DNA from: Neoarius graeffei
Taxonomy: Eukaryota > Chordata > Actinopteri > Siluriformes > Ariidae
Length of the DNA stretch: 64,000 nucleotides
NCBI RefSeq assembly: GCF_027579695.1
Contig: NC_083577.1
Coordinates: forward strand, 53,627,283-53,691,282
Direction: 5' to 3'
Shown: positions 43,040-54,218 of the stretch, piece after piece
How the letters are laid out: every line of letters starts with the position of its first letter
Position numbering within the stretch: position 1 is the first letter of the stretch
The notes under the pieces: generated by a model
What the model was told of the DNA's origin: nothing
What the model saw: only the letters and a program-made list of their open reading frames with translations
Databases searched by the model: none
Made by a program: the position numbers and the translations under genes

Positions 43040-44987
43040 AGAAATCAAAGAGATCATCTGCAAGACTTTGCCAAATCTGTCAGAGGAAACCCAGTTGCAA
43101 ATAATATCGAAACTTCAGAGCTCTGGCTTGGAGTCAAAAGAAGACTTAAAATATGTACAACAGGAAGACATTGCTGATCTGTTACCTGTTATCTAGCGCC
43201 GAAAACTCTTGGATGCATTCAAGTTAGGTAATATATGGTAAATTTATCATTATCTTATTGTATTCTTTTGTTTATTCAGTTATTCAGTTTATTAAGTTCT
43301 TTTTTTTCTGAAACTACATAATGCATCTTTAAACTTTTCAAGTGCACCTGATATAAGTTATATAGTCATATATACAGTATATACTATATACAGTTATATA
43401 GACTTTTGGCTAATGTATGCTGTGATTCTTTTTTTGTTTGTTTGTTTGTGTTTTAGAAAGCGAGACAGTTGCTTTGGATTTTGAAATCATTCCAACTTCA
43501 TCATCACTGAGTAGTGATTGCTCGCTGACTGGGTCACCATCACCATGCACTCTGCCTATTTCTAGCTCATCGCCTAATTCTACCACCATTCCACCATGTT
43601 CAAGCAACAGACCTTCCACCTCTATAATGAAAACATGGCCAGAGACATTTCAGGTCCCTTGGGAACAAATGCCAGCAGCAATTCGTACTGCCATTGCAAA
43701 TGGCACGAGACCAACAACACCGGAGCGACGCCAGATGGTTAGAGTTCTTGCAGATGCAATGACAAAATATGAAGCAAACCCCACTCGTGCACAGTGCTTA
43801 ATAGTGGTTCGAAATATCATCCGGCAGTACCCAAAGACCTTTGCTGATCTTACACCAAGTGGGTCACTTTTGAGCGGAGGTTATACATCCCTCTTGATCC
43901 AAGTGAAAAACCGCATTGAGAATATAAATCGTGACAGAAGCTTCTCACGTCACCGATCCTCTACAGGCAAGAGAGGTCCAACTGACATGTATGGGTGCAC
44001 AAGATTTCAGCCAGAGCTACCCCCAGAAGAAACTGATGAGACTTTAGAGCAGCAACGCCAGAAACTGGATGGGATTTACAGACAGGATGGTGCAGGTGGA
44101 GCAGAAAGAGCCAAAGTGAAACATCTAATGGAGCTCACTTTCTCTCTACAACGTCGTCATATAAATATACTTCCACCACCTGACATTGAAGATGTGAAAA
44201 GCAAATGGCCTTTTCTTTTCCTGCCAAGGTATATATACGCACATTTTGAATTGCTCACAGACATCAATGTGCTTCGTAGCTTGGAACTCGGTATGGAGGA
44301 ATGTGGAAGAGCCATCATAGAATACTTCAGGGAGAAACCTACTAACAAAGATGTCAAGGATATCCTCTCCAATGGTGTCGATAATGAGATGACACTTCGT
44401 GTTGTTCAGCTGCTCATGGCACACTTTGGAGAGGACTTAACCGGGCTGATCCTTCTTACAGATGTAAGATGTTTTAATTTTGTCTTTCTAACCCTGTGTT
44501 TTAAAGGGTGACTCCACCAGTCTTAAGTGTACAGATGTGTGTACTAGTTTTGAGGAATCCTATGTGAAAACAGTAGAATAAATTATTTTGTGACGTAATG
44601 GTAGCTGCTTGTAAGCTGATAAAGTACCTCAATGTTCACACATCTCTTAAATTGCATCATGGGTAAGCAGGTGCAAGGTTTTAAAAACAAAAGTTCACAT
44701 TTTTTTCTTCTTAAAAATCTAATTATGGTAAGCATATTTTGTCTCTACAGGTTTCTGCCACTGCAGTTGACATTGAGACCACTCTCAGTCTTCCTGCAAG
44801 TCCTTGCCTGATACCGCCTGGTATGCATTTAATTTACTTATCTACATTATATATCATATTGGCCATTCATTTTGAGTTTGATGTTTACACAAGATAACAT
44901 GTATTCCCATCTTACTATGACTTGAAGTTTCAGGTGCAACAGAGCAAGTCACAATTAGAGGGTGGATGATCACCTTAGAGGGCCGTG
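43020..44987 (+). pseudogene. SAMD3-like ORF of the EnSpm-like element, exons 1-4
   Basis: Exon 1 (43020-43227) encodes a SAM-like domain, MMANMSEEIKEIICKTLP...YVQQEDIADLLPVI, then TAG, then RRKLLDAFKL; its first 20 nt overlap the end of the transposase ORF in another frame. Exon 2 (43457-44463) encodes a Ser-rich linker and the conserved body (WPETFQVPWEQMP, RPTTPERRQMVRVLADAM, GPTDMYGCTRFQPELPPEE, LMELTFSLQRRHINILP, YAHFELLTDINVLRSLELG). Exon 3 (44751-44820) gives VSATAVDIETTLSLPASPC and exon 4 (from 44934) ATEQVTIRGWMITLEGRV, where it is cut. Borders are GT-AG and in phase. Function unknown; SAM domains usually mediate protein contacts. Confidence 0.75.
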
Positions 44988-44989
44988 TG

Positions 44990-45365
44990 ACTACACTCCT
45001 ATAATTTCTGTTTTCTTTCCAACACAGAGTTAACAGAAATCTGAAAATTTTATCTGACCTGACAGAAAATTACCGGTTCAGAACTTTGCTTACAAGTTGT
45101 AATGGTTTGTTGCATCTCCTTTCAGAGAAGTTGATCCTGTAATGATAAGCGAATTGGAGGAAGTGGCTTTAAACCAAACTCTGAGTTTTACTTAATAATG
45201 TAAAGCTGATGAATTAGGTTGATTTAAAGCTGCAAAAATGAAGCAGTAGGGTCACTGGGCTTTGTGTGGATAAAAGGAAAAGAATACTGTTTAACAAATG
45301 AATCAGTTAATTAAAATGTATTGTAATAGACAGCTAACACTGTTTCCCCAAAGGTACCCTGACTT

Positions 45366-45429
<64 letters not shown>

Positions 45430-45543
45430 TTGTCTCACTATCGTTGCAAGAACCTTCCACTGACAAAATTATTAATGCAGTTAATTAATAATGGACCTGC
45501 ACCTAAACCTAACCTTAGTAATGAAAAGGAAGCTTTTTGGCTC
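44990..45543 (+). repeat. Copy B of the intron-1 segment, right half part 1
   Basis: Matches 32897-33440 (ACTACACTCCTAT...GAGTTAACAGAAATCTG). It includes a longer (CA)n tract (45379-45428) than copy A. Confidence 0.88.
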
Positions 45544-46052
45544 CTTTATTTATTTATCCATCCATCCATCCATTATCTGTAGCTACTTATCCTGTTCTAC
45601 AGGGTCACAGGCAAGCTGGAGCCTATCTCAGCTGACTATAGGTGAGAGGGGGGATACACCCTGGACAAGTCGCCAGGTTATCGTAGGGCTGACACGGAGA
45701 CAAACAACCATTCATACTCACATTCACACCGACAGTCAATTTTAGAGCCACCAATTAACAGGCTTGCTCATTGGGGATAGATTAGGGATAAAATTATCTC
45801 ATGTTTTAAGTCATTCAAATTCTGTAAAGCTGCTTTGCGACAATGTTTACTATTAAAAGCGCTATACAAATAAACTTGACTTGCATGTCTTTGGACTGTG
45901 GGGGAAACCAGAGCACCCGGAGGAAACCTACGCAAACACGGGGGAGAACATGCAAACTCCACACAGAAAGGCCCACGCTGGCCGCTGGGCTCGAACCCAG
46001 GACTTTCTTGCTGTGAGGTGACAGTGCTAACCACTACACCACCGTGCTGCCC
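45544..46052 (-). mobile_element. V-SINE-like SINE interrupted by an L2 tail
   Basis: Tail half at 45557-45758 and core plus head at 45886-46052 are one SINE. Between them lies 45759-45885, the last about 127 bp of an L2 LINE (plus orientation, GCTGCTTTGCGACAATG...AAACTTGACTTG). The L2 piece replaced a few bases at the break. Confidence 0.88.
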
Positions 46053-46061
46053 TCATTTATT

Positions 46062-46253
46062 TATCCATCCATCCATTATCTGTAGCCGTTTATCCTGTTC
46101 TACAGGGTCGCAGGCGAGCTGGAGCCTATCCCAGCTGACTATGGGCGAGAGGCGGGGTACACCCTGGACAAGTCGCCAGGTCATCACAGGGCTGACACAG
46201 AGACAAACAACCATTCACACTCACATTCACACCTACGGTCAATTTAGAGCCTC
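46062..46253 (-). mobile_element. V-SINE-like fragment (tail half)
   Basis: CATCCATTATCTGTAGCC to CGGTCAATTTAGAGCC in reverse orientation; the head is missing. A (TTTA)n run follows at 46262-46290. Confidence 0.85.
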
Positions 46254-46431
46254 GTTTGTTTTATTTATTTATTTATTTATTTATTTATTTTAAAAACAAC
46301 AACAACAATTTCCTTGTGGGGACCATTCAAATGTCCCCACAAGGTTGAAATTCTCAGATTTTACTATCCTTGTGAGGACATTTGATCTTTAGTAGTGCAT
46401 AAAACATACATGTGCGCGCACAAACACACAC

Positions 46432-46963
46432 CGTTATGCTCCTCCCCAGACATTCACTCCGGAAATTATGGATCTCTCACGCCAGCACCGATCCAGATCC
46501 GGGACAGGAATTCCTTCTGTACCTTAATGCTTTTTCATGGGTTTTTCTCCCCTGAACTCACTTCCTGGTTTTCAGGGCTGTGTATAAATAGGCCGTTCTC
46601 AGAGTCTGTTTTTGCCAGAACATCTTGTTTGTTTTCCCTGGCCGTTTCTGTGCCTTAATGCAAAAGCCTGTCATGGTTTTTTTTCCCCTCCAGTGTTTTT
46701 CCCTTGTTCATGGTTTTTTGCACTAGCTTTTTCTCATGTATGGCTTTTTGCACTAGCATTTTTTCTTGTTCATGTTTTTTTGCACTAGTGTTTTTCTTGT
46801 CCTTGTCTGCCTTGTTTGTTTTGTCAAGTTTTTGTCTCCTTTTTTACATGGATTATTTTTGCTACTTTTTCCCTGGACTAAAACCACCTCATTTATTGGA
46901 TTACTGTCTGAGTCATGTTCTGCTTTTGGATCCTATTTCACCACACCTCCACCACCCCTAACA
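46432..46963 (+). repeat. 5' LTR of the sushi-type element
   Basis: GTTATGCTCCTCCCC to CACCCCTAACA, with TATAAATA near 46573 and three degenerate copies of a TTTTTGCACTAG unit, the same unit that is expanded in the solo LTR at 28772. Confidence 0.85.
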
Positions 46964-46979
46964 GTACGTTCTGGCCAAC

Positions 46980-49900
46980 ATGGATCCAGCAGAATTGACC
47001 CATCTGAGAATGGCTATACAGCAGCAAGGGACTCTCCTCAGGACCCACCAACAAGACCTACAATAAATTACCCAGAACCTCACCACCTTGTCCAATGCAC
47101 TCAACCTTCTCACCATGCAGATGCAGCGCTGTCAAGCCGTGCCTACCCCTGCTCAGCCATCTCCTACTTCAGCTCCTGCCACCGCCTTTCTCCACGAACC
47201 AAGACTTCCAGCGCCTCAGCCCTACAATGGAGAACCAGGTACTTGCAGATTGAGACAAACAATGTTCATTGATTGTAGAACTGCAACCTCTGGCCTTCCC
47301 CACAGAACACTCCTGGGTAGCATATACAATAATGCTCCTCACTGGCAAGGCCAGAGAGTGGGGAACAGCGGTCTGGGATGCCAATGCACCCTTTTGTTCC
47401 AGTTTCAAGGATTTCTCTGAGGAGATGAGGTGAACTTTCGACTGCTTTCTGTCTAGCCGGGAGGCGCCCAGAGAGCTCATGGAGCTGCAGCAGGGGTCTC
47501 GGTCTACCTCAAATTACGCCTTCGAGTTCCAGATGTTGGCGGCTTCGTGCGGTTGGAACGAGAATGCCCAGATCAAAGCATTCCTGCATGGCTTGTCCGA
47601 CACCATCAAGGACGAATTGGTATCACGGGAACTGCCGTCAGACCTCTCCAGCCTCATGGACCTCTCCAACTGCATCGATGCTTGGATCCAGCAATGGAGG
47701 AGAGAAGAACTGCCCCAGATTCACCTCCTCTCCACCTCCTGCCACATCCGTCGAACCCATGCAGGTAGACCAGGTTCGGGTGTCAGCAGAGGAACGACGT
47801 CGCTGGCGGAGCATGAGGGCCTGCTTCTACTGTGGTCAGCTGGGACATACCATATCTGTTGAGCCTGCCTGCTAAAAGGACGAGCCCACCAGTGAATCAA
47901 AGGGCCCTGGTGGGCAACACTTGGAACCAGTCCCCCGCTAATCGTCCCTTACTTCCTTTCATCATTATCTGTGACAACCAGCATTGCCACCTCCAGGCCC
48001 TCGTCGACTCAGGGGCGGACAGGAACCTGATCTGCTCCGTCACTGCCAAGTGTCTGGGAATCCCGCTACTTGCTCTTGACATCCCTCTCACTGTCCTGAC
48101 ACTCAATGGCACTGGCTTGACCAACATCACCCATCTTACCACCCCACTCACCCTAAGGATTTCCGGTAACCACTCAGAAACCATCCAGCTTCACATCATG
48201 AACAACCCCCACATATCCATTGTTCTAGGATTACCATGGTTAAGGCAGCACAACCCCCACCTTAACTGGGCTGACACCATCCTAGGCTGGAGCCAGTCCT
48301 GCCTAGCTTCCTGTCTAAACTCTGCTCTGCCTCCCACCAAACCACCACAGCCTTCAGCCAGTGAGTTCCCTGACCTCTCTCACATGCCTTTGGAATATCT
48401 AGATCTCAAACTTGTTTTCAGCAAGACCTGAGCAGTGTTCCTCCATCCTCACAGACCCTATGACTGTGGAATCAACCTCCTACCCAGGACAGCTCCACCC
48501 AAAGGATGACTCTACTCTCTCTCTCTTCCGTTGAAAGGCAAGCCATGTACATCTCCGAATCTTTGGCAACTGGGATCATCCATCCTTCCTCTTCCCCAGC
48601 AGGGGTGGGATTCTTCTTCATGGAAAAGGACAAGTTGCTCCGCCCCTGCATTGACTATCAGGGTCTCAACACCATCACAGTCAAGAACTGCTACCCACTA
48701 CCACCCATGACCACGGCCTTTGAACTACTCCAGGGAGCCAAGGTATTCACCAAGCTAGATCTACGCAATGCATACCATCTAGTCAGGATCAGGGAGGGGG
48801 ATGAATGGAAGATGGCCTTTAACACCACCACTGGTCACTACGAGTACCTCATGGTCCCTTTCGGCCTGACCAATGCACCCGCAGTCTTCCAGGCACTCGT
48901 TAATGACATCTTAAGGGACTTCCTAAACATCTTCATTTTCGTGTACCTGGATGACATCCTGATCTTCTCCTGCTCCCTGGAGGAACGTCAGGGTCACGTC
49001 CGGCAGGTCCTCCAGCACCTGCTAGAGAACAAGTTGTTCGTCAAGGCAGAAAAAGGCGAATTTCACCAGAGTGCTCTCATTTCTGGGATTCAAAATCTCC
49101 CCGGCAAGGATCCAGATGGACCCCCTCAAGCTCAAGGCAGTTGCCGATTGGCCCACCCCATCTTCGAGACGAGAGCTTCAGCGCTTCCTAGGATTCGTCA
49201 ACTTCTACAGGCGCTTCATTCGCAACTTCAGCATGGTGGCCGGACCTCTCTCAGCCCTGACCTTGACCAAGACTCAATTCAAGTGGAGGGAGGAAGCAAA
49301 GAAAGCCTTTTCCATGCTCAAGCACAAGTTTACCACAGCACCCATTCTCACCATACCCGATCCTACCAAGCAGTTTCTTGTCAAGGTCGATGCTTCCAAG
49401 TCAGGGGTCAGAGCTATACTATCCCAGAGGGCCAGTGATGACAAGGTCCACCCATGCTCCTTCTCCCGCTGGCTATCCCCAGCCGAACGGAATTACGACA
49501 TTGGTGACCAAGAACTACTGGCTGTTAAACTAGCCTTGGAGGAGTGGAGGCACTGGCTTGAGGGGTCGGAACTCCCCTTTCTAGTCTGGACCAACCATAA
49601 GAATCTGGAGTACCTCAAGTCCGCCAAATGCCTTAATTCCCGTCAAGCCTGTTGGTCTCTTCTTCCGGTTCAACTTCACGATCTCCTACGGCCCAGGCAC
49701 TAAGAACAGCAAACCCGATGCCCTGTCCAAGATGTTCTCTTCCCACCAAGAGGAGTCCAAGCCACCTGAGACTATCCTTCTTCCATGCTCCCTGGTGGGA
49801 GCTGCCATTCTAGAGGTTGAGATGCTCGTGCAGAAGGCCCTGGAGCAGGACCCTAGTGAAGGTAACCCCAACAACATTCCTCCTAACCATCTGTTTGTTC

Positions 49901-50960
49901 CCTGTCCGGTGCAAACCCAGGTGCTGCAGTGGGGTCATGGCTCCAAGCTGGCCTGTCATCTGGGAGCCACCCGAACCCTGGCACTCATCCAGCAGTGCTT
50001 TTGGTGGCCATCCATCAAGGAGGACATCCAGGAGTTTGTGGCAGCCTGCGACACATGCTCCCGGAACAAGACAACCAATCGACCCCCTGCTGGCTTGCTA
50101 AGACCCCTCTCGACTCCACATCAACCTTGGTCTCACATCACCCTGGACTTCGTCACAGGACTCCCCAACTCAGGTGGCAACACATGCATCCTCATGGTCA
50201 TTGACCATTTCTCCAAGACCATCCATTTCATTCCTCTGCCCAAGCTCCCCTCAGCCAAAGAAACTGCAGAATTGCTCGTCCACCACGTTTTCCGCCTACA
50301 TGGACTACCTACTGACATCGTTTCTGACCAGGGTCCTCAGTTCTCTGCACAGTTCTGGAGGGCTTTCTGCAAACTCATCAGGGCCACCTGTAGTCTCACC
50401 TCAGGCTTCCACCCACAGACCAATGGCCAAACAGAATGGGCGAACCAGGCTTTGGAGGTTGCACTCAGGTGCATGGCATCCAGGGATGCCAGTTCTTGGA
50501 GTAAGTACCTACCCTGGATCGAGTATGCTCATAACACTCTTCCTTCATCTGCCACAGGTCTCTCACCCTTTCAGTGGTCCCTAGGTTACCAACCACCACT
50601 CTTCCCCAACCAAGAGGAGGAGGTCGCCGTACCCTCAGCCCAGATCTTCATACACTGCTGCAAGAGGATGTGGGCATTGGCCCGGAGAAGACTCATTCGC
50701 TTCCCCCTAGCATCCAAGAGGCAGGCCGACAAACGCCACTCTAAGGCACCCACTTACTGGGTGGGGCAACGAGTCATGCTCTCCACACACCATCTGCCAC
50801 TCAGAACCGTCTCCTGCAAGCTGGCTCCCAGGTACCTAGGACCCTTCCTCATCAAAAAGGTAGCCAACCCATGTTCCGTCAGACTGGCACTACCACTCAC
50901 CATGCAACTCATCCACCCCACGTTTCACGTGTCACAGCTTAAACCTCTGGTCTCTAGTTC
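46980..50960 (+). pseudogene. gag-pol of the sushi-type Gypsy element
   Basis: The gag ATG (46980, MDPAELTHLRMAIQQQG) lies 16 nt after the LTR; TAA breaks it at 47064. The capsid follows in several frames (QQGSRSTSNYAFEFQMLAAS, DTIKDELVSRELPSDL). The zinc knuckle has a spoiled spacing (CFYCGQLGHTISVEPAC). Protease has ALVDSGAD (near 48000), reverse transcriptase has [13 protein letters not shown] and the active-site [10 protein letters not shown] (near 48945), RNase H has KVDASKSG, and integrase has D-D-E in VIDHFSK, SDQGPQF and [11 protein letters not shown] frameshift near 49080 splits RT, a stop ends the RNase H frame at 49701, and integrase runs at 49732-50960. The C-terminal chromodomain expected in this group is missing. 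It copies the element through RNA in autonomous relatives; this copy is dead. Confidence 0.88.
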
Positions 50961-51083
50961 TCATTTGTTTTGTCAAGTTTTTGTCTCCTTTATTACATGG
51001 ACTACTTTTGCTAATTTTTCCAAATTTGTACAAAGTACAAATTGTGCAGATTCTTGAATATTAAATATTCAAGATATTGAGCA

Positions 51084-51432
51084 GGGTGGCACGGTGGTGT
51101 AGTGGTTAGCGCTGTCGCCTCACAGCAAGAAGGTCCAGGTTCGAGCCCCGTGGCCGGCGAGGGCCTTTCTGTGCGGAGTTTGCATGTTCTCCCTGTGTCC
51201 GCGTGGGTTTCCTCCGGGTGCTCCGGTTTCCCCCACAGTCCGAAGACATGCAGGTTAGGTTAACTGGTGACTCTAAATTGACCATAGGTGTGAATGGTTG
51301 TCTGTGTGTCAGCCCTGTGATGACCTGGCGACTTGTCCAGGGTGTACCCCGCCTTTCGCCCGTAGTCAGCTGGGATAGGCTCCAGCTTGCCTGCAACCCT
51401 GTAGAACAGGATAAAGCGGCTAGAGACGATGA
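51084..51432 (+). mobile_element. HE1/V-SINE-like SINE with target duplication
   Basis: GATATTGAGCA occurs at 51073-51083 and 51433-51443, and copy A has the site once (about 34155). So this insertion happened after the duplication. The copy is full length and near consensus. Confidence 0.95.
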
Positions 51433-52096
51433 GATATTGAGCATTCACTTTCTTTCTTTTTTTTTATATTTCAGAAGACTGAAACATTGTGCTTCTTTCC
51501 CATTTTAAATTAAAAAAGTTAGATTTTCAAGCGGTCTCACAGACTTTTGGACCCTATATACGCTATAAGAGAGAGATTTTATTAATTGCCTGCTTAGCAA
51601 AACTACCAACCACGAACAAAGTATTAAAGGCATGTTCAGCCTAAAGAACACTGACTATACTGTACACACTGTATATCTATTCAAACTGACGGACAGAACA
51701 AAAATCACTATTTATACCAATGTGAGTTTTTGCTGCAGTCGAAGTAACAAAGTTAGTTTCAGTTCCTAGTTTCTTCCTGATTTATTTAGCCTGTATAGCC
51801 CCTTCGGACATAATGTGTACAATGGTACACATGAAGTTCCATAGCATCTTTCCTTGTGTCCGAAGGGGTTATTTCACTGCCAAAATGTCTACTTTTAAGC
51901 CACTTCTGACTGGATTGTTTGTAAGTGTAGTTAACCTTTGATTACAGTACCATTAAATAATTTGCAGTGCCACTTCACTGCACTGTTGAATGAAGGTTAA
52001 GGACCCATGACTTTCCTTTTACATTTACACAAGCTTTACATAACTTTACACAACTTTACATAACTTTCCTTTTACTTTACACAAGCTTTACATAAC
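51433..52096 (+). repeat. Copy B of the intron-1 segment, right half part 3
   Basis: Matches about 34160-34780 of copy A, including the CCCCTTCGGACA hairpin. The CTTTACATAAC motif is expanded here to several copies (about 52030-52096). Confidence 0.88.
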
Positions 52097-52128
52097 TTCA
52101 GATTATCAACACCTCCTTATGAACTGGC

Positions 52129-53502
52129 ATGTTTCCCTCATCTCTGAAAAAAGCGGTTGTAAAAGCCCTACTGAAAAAGAATAACCTGGATGTCTCAGTA
52201 CTCAACAACTACAGGCCCATATCCAATTTGCCATTCGTTGGTAAAATAATTGAAAAAATTGTTTTTAATCAATTAACTGCCTTCCTGACATTAAACGGAT
52301 GTTTTGATAAGTTTCAGTCAGGTTTTCGTGCCAATCATAGCACTGAAACAGCTCTTACTAAAGTCATGAATGACCTACGTCTTAATTCTGATGCTGGTAA
52401 AACATCAGTCTTGGTGCTTTTAGACTTAAGTGCTGCATTTGACACAGTAGATCATTCCATACTGTTACATCGACTGGAACATTGGGTTGGATTTACTGGT
52501 ATAGTAATCAACTGGTTAAAATCTTACCTACAACAAAGATTTTTTTATGTGGCCATTGGAGGCTACAGTTCATCACCCGTGTCCTTGAACTGTGGGGTTC
52601 CCCAGGGCTCAATCCTGGAACCATTACTATTCAACCTTTATATGCTCCCACTTGGACAAATTATTAAGAATAACTCAATAAACTTCCATAGCTATGCAGA
52701 TGACACTCAGCTTTACTATGCCCCTCTTGAGTCTCTTCATAGATGCATTGACCAAATTAACAAATGGATGTCTCACAATTTTCTTCAGCTGAACGCAGAT
52801 AAAACTGAAGTAATTATATTTGGCAAAAAGGAGGAAAGGCTTAGGATTGCCACTGTTCTTGAAACTAAGGGGCTTAAAGCAAAGGATACTGTCAAAAACC
52901 TTGGTGTCCTTATTGACAGCGAACTTAACTTCAACAGTCATATGAAAGTGGTAAAAAAGTCTGCATTCTATCACCTAAAAAACATTTCTAAACTCAGGGG
53001 TCTCATGTCAAAACATGATCTAGAAAAACTTATTCATGCTTTCATCTCCAGTAGGGTTGATTACTGCAATAGCCTTTTCACAGGTCTTCCAAAAAAGACC
53101 ATCAAAGAGCTTCAACTAATCCAAAATGCAGCAGCAAGGGTTCTTACAAGAACAAAAAGGGTAGTCCATATCACTCCAATCCTAAGGTCTCTGCACTGGC
53201 TCCCAGTGAGCTATAGAATTGACTTTAAAGCACTACTTCTTCTATTTAAAACATTAAATGGGATGGGACCCAGCTACCTACTGGATATGTTTCAATTATA
53301 TGCACCAACTAGGTCTCTAAGATCACAAGAGAAAAACTTGCTAGTAATACCAGCTGTCAAAACGAAGTGTGGTGAAGCAGCCTTTAGTTGCTATGCTGCT
53401 AAGCTTTGGAACCAACTTCCAGATGATATCAAAAATGCTCCTACTGTTGTTAGTTTTAAATCCAGGCTCAAGACAAAGCTGTTTTCAGATGCTTTCACTT
53501 GA
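52129..53502 (+). CDS. L2-type reverse transcriptase, C-terminal 457 codons, open
   Basis: The frame is uninterrupted for 457 codons but lacks the N-terminal endonuclease and the first RT motifs because the LINE is 5'-truncated; the ATG at 52129 is internal to the original ORF. Visible motifs are NNYRPISNLP, FQSGFRANHSTETAL, LVLLDLSAAFDTVDH (first catalytic Asp), CGVPQGSILEPLLFNLY, and SYADDTQLY (catalytic YADD), then the thumb and C-terminal region (ITPILRSLHWLPVSYRIDFK, AAKLWNQLPDD, FKSRLKTKLFS). It would prime reverse transcription at a nicked target. Having no stop codons suggests a recent insertion. No promoter is expected, so expression is unlikely. Confidence 0.9.
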   Translation: MFPSSLKKAVVKALLKKNNLDVSVLNNYRPISNLPFVGKIIEKIVFNQLTAFLTLNGCFDKFQSGFRANHSTETALTKVMNDLRLNSDAGKTSVLVLLDLSAAFDTVDHSILLHRLEHWVGFTGIVINWLKSYLQQRFFYVAIGGYSSSPVSLNCGVPQGSILEPLLFNLYMLPLGQIIKNNSINFHSYADDTQLYYAPLESLHRCIDQINKWMSHNFLQLNADKTEVIIFGKKEERLRIATVLETKGLKAKDTVKNLGVLIDSELNFNSHMKVVKKSAFYHLKNISKLRGLMSKHDLEKLIHAFISSRVDYCNSLFTGLPKKTIKELQLIQNAAARVLTRTKRVVHITPILRSLHWLPVSYRIDFKALLLLFKTLNGMGPSYLLDMFQLYAPTRSLRSQEKNLLVIPAVKTKCGEAAFSCYAAKLWNQLPDDIKNAPTVVSFKSRLKTKLFSDAFT

Positions 53503-53635
53503 TTAATTTTTACCTAAGTAATTAATTTCCTTTAACATAACTTCTTTTAATTTTGATTTTAATGATTTTACTTTCTTTATTTTAATTTCTTTTTAATCTT
53601 GGATTTTAATGATTTTACTTTTACTTTAATTATTT

Positions 53636-53845
53636 TTGGTGATCCTCGTAGATTTTGTCTGCGGGACGATTTTATTTGGTGATCCTCGTAGATTGTGTCT
53701 GCGGGACGATTTTTGGTGATCCTCGTGGAAGAGCCACGGGAAGAGTGCGCTTTATGTGATATTTGTGATCCTCGTAGATTTTGTCTGCGGGACGATTTTT
53801 GGTGATCCTCGTGGAAGAGCCACGGGAAGAGCACGCTTTATGAGT
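53636..53845 (+). repeat. Tandem array in the LINE 3' UTR
   Basis: Units of GGTGATCCTCGTAGATTTTG TCTGCGGGACGATTTT alternate with GGTGATCCTCGTGGAAGAGCCACGGGAAGAG. The second unit can fold (CGTGG...CCACG). Five GTGATCCTCGT starts are visible. Confidence 0.85.
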
Positions 53846-54065
53846 TAAACCCCTAATAATAATTAATCTCGAGGCTGATTAACTTTATTTCATTTTATTA
53901 TTTTATTTCTACTATTGTTTAATTCTTATTATTTTCTTCCCCAATTATTTTATGTACTTTTATTTTCTATTGTTTACTGTTCTGCTTTTACTTCTGTAAA
54001 GCACATTGAACTGCCACTGTGTATGAAATGTGCTATATAAATAAACTTGCCTTGCCTTGCCTTAC

Positions 54066-54218
54066 CTTTACATAGCTTTTAGATAACCGCTTTAGACGGT
54101 GGTTTCATCTGATTCTTTAAGACAAACATCTTTGGAATACGTAAATAATTTCACTGAAGAGACATGTGAAGTGACAAAATGTAACATACAAAAGAGCTTA
54201 TAAAACAACCACATACAA
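54066..54218 (+). repeat. Copy B of the intron-1 segment, end
   Basis: Matches 34780-34916 (TAGATAACCGCTTTAGACGG ... AAACAACCACATACAA). Confidence 0.85.

Larger units (their letters stand above)
39585..44988 (+). mobile_element. 5' part of the EnSpm/CACTA-like transposon
   Basis: It begins CACTGTAAGCAATTGCTGTAAATTTACAG after TA (39583-39584) and contains the zinc-finger transposase ORF and the first four exons of the SAMD3-like ORF. It ends where the sequence switches to copy B at about 44988. Together with 36486-38304 the element would be about 7.2 kb. The first 800 bp (39590-40385) hold a 108-codon frame at 39674-40000 without recognisable domains. Confidence 0.78.
46432..50990 (+). mobile_element. 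Sushi-type Ty3/Gypsy retrotransposon, 3'-truncated
   Basis: A complete 5' LTR (46432-46963) is followed by gag and pol. The 3' LTR is reduced to an internal piece (about 50965-51035, GTTTTGTCAAGTTTTTGTCTCC...). Deletion also removed about 530 bp of the flanking copy B. It is inserted in the CA-rich part of copy B. Confidence 0.88.
52097..54065 (+). mobile_element. 5'-truncated L2-type LINE with target duplication
   Basis: CTTTACATAAC (52086-52096) and CTTTACATAGC (54066-54076) flank it, and copy A carries the site once. It ends GCTATATAAATAAACTTGCCTTGCCTTGCCTTA, a repeated-unit L2 tail. The 3' UTR holds a GGTGATCCTCGTAGATT tandem array. Confidence 0.9.
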
